IMG/VR virus record: IMGVR_UViG_3300044622_000127 | Span: 1-44,694 of that record | DNA: 44,694 nucleotides | Reading direction: 5' to 3' (one strand) | Source of the DNA: a virus | Shown here: positions 42,489 to 44,694 of the stretch, in pieces | How the letters are laid out: each line of letters begins with the position of its first letter | Numbering within the stretch: position 1 is the stretch's first letter | The notes under the pieces: generated by a model | The model's input: only the letters and a program-made list of their open reading frames with translations | Told to the model about the DNA's origin: nothing | Database searches by the model: none | Program-made: the position numbers and the translations under genes

Positions 42489-44694
42489 ATGGCATTCTCG
42501 ACCGACTCCTTAGCACAAGCCGCGTTTAAGAAACTATTCGGATTAGCACATACCGAAGGTAAGACGTTCCCGTTAGGTAACGAAGGCAACCCAAGCCAGC
42601 TAACAATTATGGCATCGGATGTTTATACAGATCCGATTCCGACAACGGCACAAACAGTAGCAAACACAATTGTTGCTTGCACCAATGCAACTAACGGTCA
42701 GGTAGATAGCTACCTAACAGTAGCTCAGAACTTAGCAATCGCTCCGGACGGCGCAGGTGAGGGTCACGCTTATCTAGTAACAGTGCCGGCAGGGCACGGA
42801 CTGATAGGACTGCCGAATCCGTTAACAGGACTCAACTATGCGCAAGGCGACATAGTAATGTCTATCATCCCAAAGAAGTTCGGCGGAACATGGCGGCCGA
42901 TTCTTTATGACGCAACTAAGACAGAAATACCTCCGCTATCAAGTCTTGACTGGATCATGGACGAGCGTGGCTTCGTTGTTATCCGTGATAATTCTACTGC
43001 GCCTGCGTACTTAGGATGCTGGGTCTATGTTGGTAAGACAGTTGCATCGTGGGGCGGCAGCGGCTACTCAGGTGCAAGCGGTTACTCGGGGACCGACGGA
43101 GTAATAGGAGCAGATGGAGCATCTGGTTACTCAGGCATTAACGGGACTATTGGTGCCGACGGAGCATCGGGATACTCAGGAGCAAGCGGTACATCTGGTG
43201 TAAGCGGCATATCTGGTTACTCAGGTGCAAGTGGCACGTCTGGCATCAGTGGTACAAGTGGCACATCCGGTCTGTCAGGTACAAGTGGCATCTCTGGCTA
43301 TAGTGGCATCTCTGGAGCAAGTGGTACCTCAGGTATTAGCGGATATAGCGGCATTAGTGGTACGTCTGGCATCTCAGGCACAAGCGGAATTAGTGGAACC
43401 TCGGGTATTAGTGGTACATCAGGTAAGTCTGGTTACAGTGGTATTAGTGGATATAGTGGAATCTCAGGCTACTCGGGCATTAGTGGCGCAAGTGGCACAT
43501 CTGGTATTTCTGGTTACAGTGGAATTAGTGGTTACTCAGGTATAAGCGGCGCATCAGGTACTAGTGGAATTTCAGGAACGTCTGGTATCTCTGGTTACTC
43601 AGGAATCTCTGGCTATAGCGGAATTAGTGGAACAAGCGGAACGTCTGGTATCTCAGGGACAAGCGGTATTAGCGGTTACAGCGGCATCTCGGGTTATAGC
43701 GGTATTTCAGGTACAAGCGGCATCTCTGGTACGTCGGGTATTTCTGGTTACTCGGGTGCAAGTGGTACTTCTGGTATAAGTGGATACAGTGGAGCATCAG
43801 GTGCAAGCGGCACATCGGGCATTAGCGGGTACTCGGGAGCAAGCGGTACATCTGGTATCAGTGGCATTAGCGGGTACTCAGGTGCAAGTGGAACAAGCGG
43901 TATATCAGGTATCTCTGGTACTTCTGGTATTAGCGGTACATCTGGTACCTCAGGTATTAGCGGCTACTCAGGAGCAAGCGGCACATCTGGTACTTCTGGT
44001 ATTAGCGGTACATCTGGTACCTCAGGCATCTCTGGCTACTCGGGAGCAAGCGGCACATCTGGAACAAGCGGTTACTCAGGCACAAGCGGTTACTCAGGCG
44101 CAAGCGGAACATCAGGAGCAAGCGGTTACTCAGGTACTTCCGGAACATCCGGTGCAAGTGGTATTAGTGGGTATTCAGGCGCAAGTGGTATTAGTGGGTA
44201 TTCAGGCGCAAGTGGAATTAGCGGATATTCAGGTACAAGCGGAATTTCCGGTTACTCAGGCGCAAGCGGTACATCAGGCGTTTCCGGTTACTCAGGCGCA
44301 AGCGGAACATCAGGAGCAAGCGGTTACTCAGGCGCAAGCGGTGCATCTGGTTATTCAGGTGTGTCAGGCGCAAGTGGTACGTCGGGTATCTCTGGTTACT
44401 CAGGCGCAAGCGGTACGTCGGGCATCTCTGGTACATCGGGTACGTCGGGTACATCTGGCTACTCGGGAGCAAGCGGCACATCGGGCACAAGTGGTATCAG
44501 TGGATACAGCGGAGCAAGTGGCACATCAGGCATCTCTGGTTACTCGGGAGCAAGTGGCACATCAGGTACAAGTGGAATTAGCGGTTACTCAGGAGCTTCT
44601 GGCACGTCAGGCATCTCTGGCTACTCAGGAACAAGTGGCACGTCGGGTACATCGGGCATAAGCGGCTATAGTGGCACGAGCGGGACATCAGGTA
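42489..44694 (+). CDS. Long collagen-like (Gly-X-Ser) fibre protein, 3' end off window
   Basis: The frame opens at ATG 42489 (MAFSTDSLAQAAFKKLFGLA) and stays open to the right edge, giving at least 735 residues. Residues 1-~185 form a globular head-like domain (VTVPAGHGLIGLPNPLTG, GGTWRPILYDATKTEIPPL, GFVVIRDNSTAPAYLGCWVY) similar to N-terminal attachment domains of marine phage fibres. From residue ~190 the chain is Gly-X-Ser in nearly every triplet, with X being Tyr, Thr, Ile, Ala and rarely Val, Leu or Lys. This is a collagen-like shaft. Serine fixed at the third position is unusual compared with animal collagen, where it is Pro or Hyp. The start follows the previous stop by one base. Confidence 0.9.
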   Translation, partial: MAFSTDSLAQAAFKKLFGLAHTEGKTFPLGNEGNPSQLTIMASDVYTDPIPTTAQTVANTIVACTNATNGQVDSYLTVAQNLAIAPDGAGEGHAYLVTVPAGHGLIGLPNPLTGLNYAQGDIVMSIIPKKFGGTWRPILYDATKTEIPPLSSLDWIMDERGFVVIRDNSTAPAYLGCWVYVGKTVASWGGSGYSGASGYSGTDGVIGADGASGYSGINGTIGADGASGYSGASGTSGVSGISGYSGASGTSGISGTSGTSGLSGTSGISGYSGISGASGTSGISGYSGISGTSGISGTSGISGTSGISGTSGKSGYSGISGYSGISGYSGISGASGTSGISGYSGISGYSGISGASGTSGISGTSGISGYSGISGYSGISGTSGTSGISGTSGISGYSGISGYSGISGTSGISGTSGISGYSGASGTSGISGYSGASGASGTSGISGYSGASGTSGISGISGYSGASGTSGISGISGTSGISGTSGTSGISGYSGASGTSGTSGISGTSGTSGISGYSGASGTSGTSGYSGTSGYSGASGTSGASGYSGTSGTSGASGISGYSGASGISGYSGASGISGYSGTSGISGYSGASGTSGVSGYSGASGTSGASGYSGASGASGYSGVSGASGTSGISGYSGASGTSGISGTSGTSGTSGYSGASGTSGTSGISGYSGASGTSGISGYSGASGTSGTSGISGYSGASGTSGISGYSGTSGTSGTSGISGYSGTSGTSG
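43059..44694 (+). repeat. Long Gly-X-Ser coding repeat
   Basis: More than 1600 bases encode Gly-X-Ser triplets almost without break. Higher-order units such as SGYSGASGTSGISG recur. Codons for Gly and Ser are mixed (GGT, GGC, GGA; TCA, TCT, AGT, AGC, TCG), so the DNA is less repetitive than the protein. Spurious open frames occur in other phases. Confidence 0.95.

Noticed and set aside
43225-44661. Long open frames in a second phase of the Gly-X-Ser region (rich in Val, Gln, Ala, His), and one on the opposite strand
   Set aside because: They arise from the triplet repeat read out of phase. The Gly-X-Ser frame is continuous from a proper start at 42489 and explains the region.
43059-44694. 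Possible CRISPR-like repeats
   Set aside because: The repeats have a three-codon rhythm within one open frame, no unique spacers of constant length and mixed synonymous codons. They are protein repeats.

Overview
This is a stretch of a large tailed-phage genome of the T4-like myovirus superfamily. The type is close to marine and freshwater phages related to cyanophages and pelagiphages. The assignment rests on recognisable T4 core proteins (gp5, gp6, gp20, gp21, gp22, gp23, gp25, gp26, gp46, gp47, gp48, gp53, gp55), on T4-type late promoter boxes (TATAAATA and close variants) ahead of late genes, and on collagen-like Gly-X-Ser tail-fibre proteins. No photosynthesis genes or tRNAs were seen, so the host cannot be named.

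Layout. (1) 1-19205, minus strand: a baseplate cluster read right to left. It runs gp48-like tube cap, gp53, a 1000-residue hub-like protein, gp5 spike/lysin, gp25, an enlarged gp6, then a giant structural protein that leaves the window at the left edge and carries seven FG-GAP-like repeats. (2) 19280-27037, plus strand: an early/middle-type block with the late sigma factor gp55, the recombination nuclease gp47, a free-standing HNH homing endonuclease, gp46, two tandem radical SAM proteins, a short-chain dehydrogenase, a small basic Hc1-like protein and a PD-(D/E)XK nuclease. Most of these genes overlap or abut. (3) 27038-27569: no protein gene. It holds a terminator, a stretch rich in hairpins that may be a structured RNA, and a two-way terminator-like hairpin. 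(4) 27570-28630, minus strand: gp26-like baseplate hub protein and a small companion. (5) 28686-37927, plus strand: tape measure, a GIY-YIG homing endonuclease, portal gp20, a small prohead protein, an acidic prohead-core protein, protease gp21, a 31-codon micro-ORF, scaffold gp22 and capsid gp23, closed by a strong terminator. (6) 38009 to the right edge: an unknown 124-residue protein, then five fibre or virion-surface proteins, the last two collagen-like. The last one is cut by the window edge.

How it works together. gp55 is the sigma factor expected to recognise the TATAAATA boxes that precede the structural clusters on both strands. gp46/gp47 and the nearby nuclease should serve recombination-dependent replication. 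The structural blocks make prohead, tail and baseplate. Two homing endonucleases sit immediately upstream of essential genes (46 and 20) and overlap their start codons. The first has left a diverged remnant of the gene 46 start on its far side. The least explained parts are the radical SAM pair with its dehydrogenase, and the structured non-coding stretch that follows that block.
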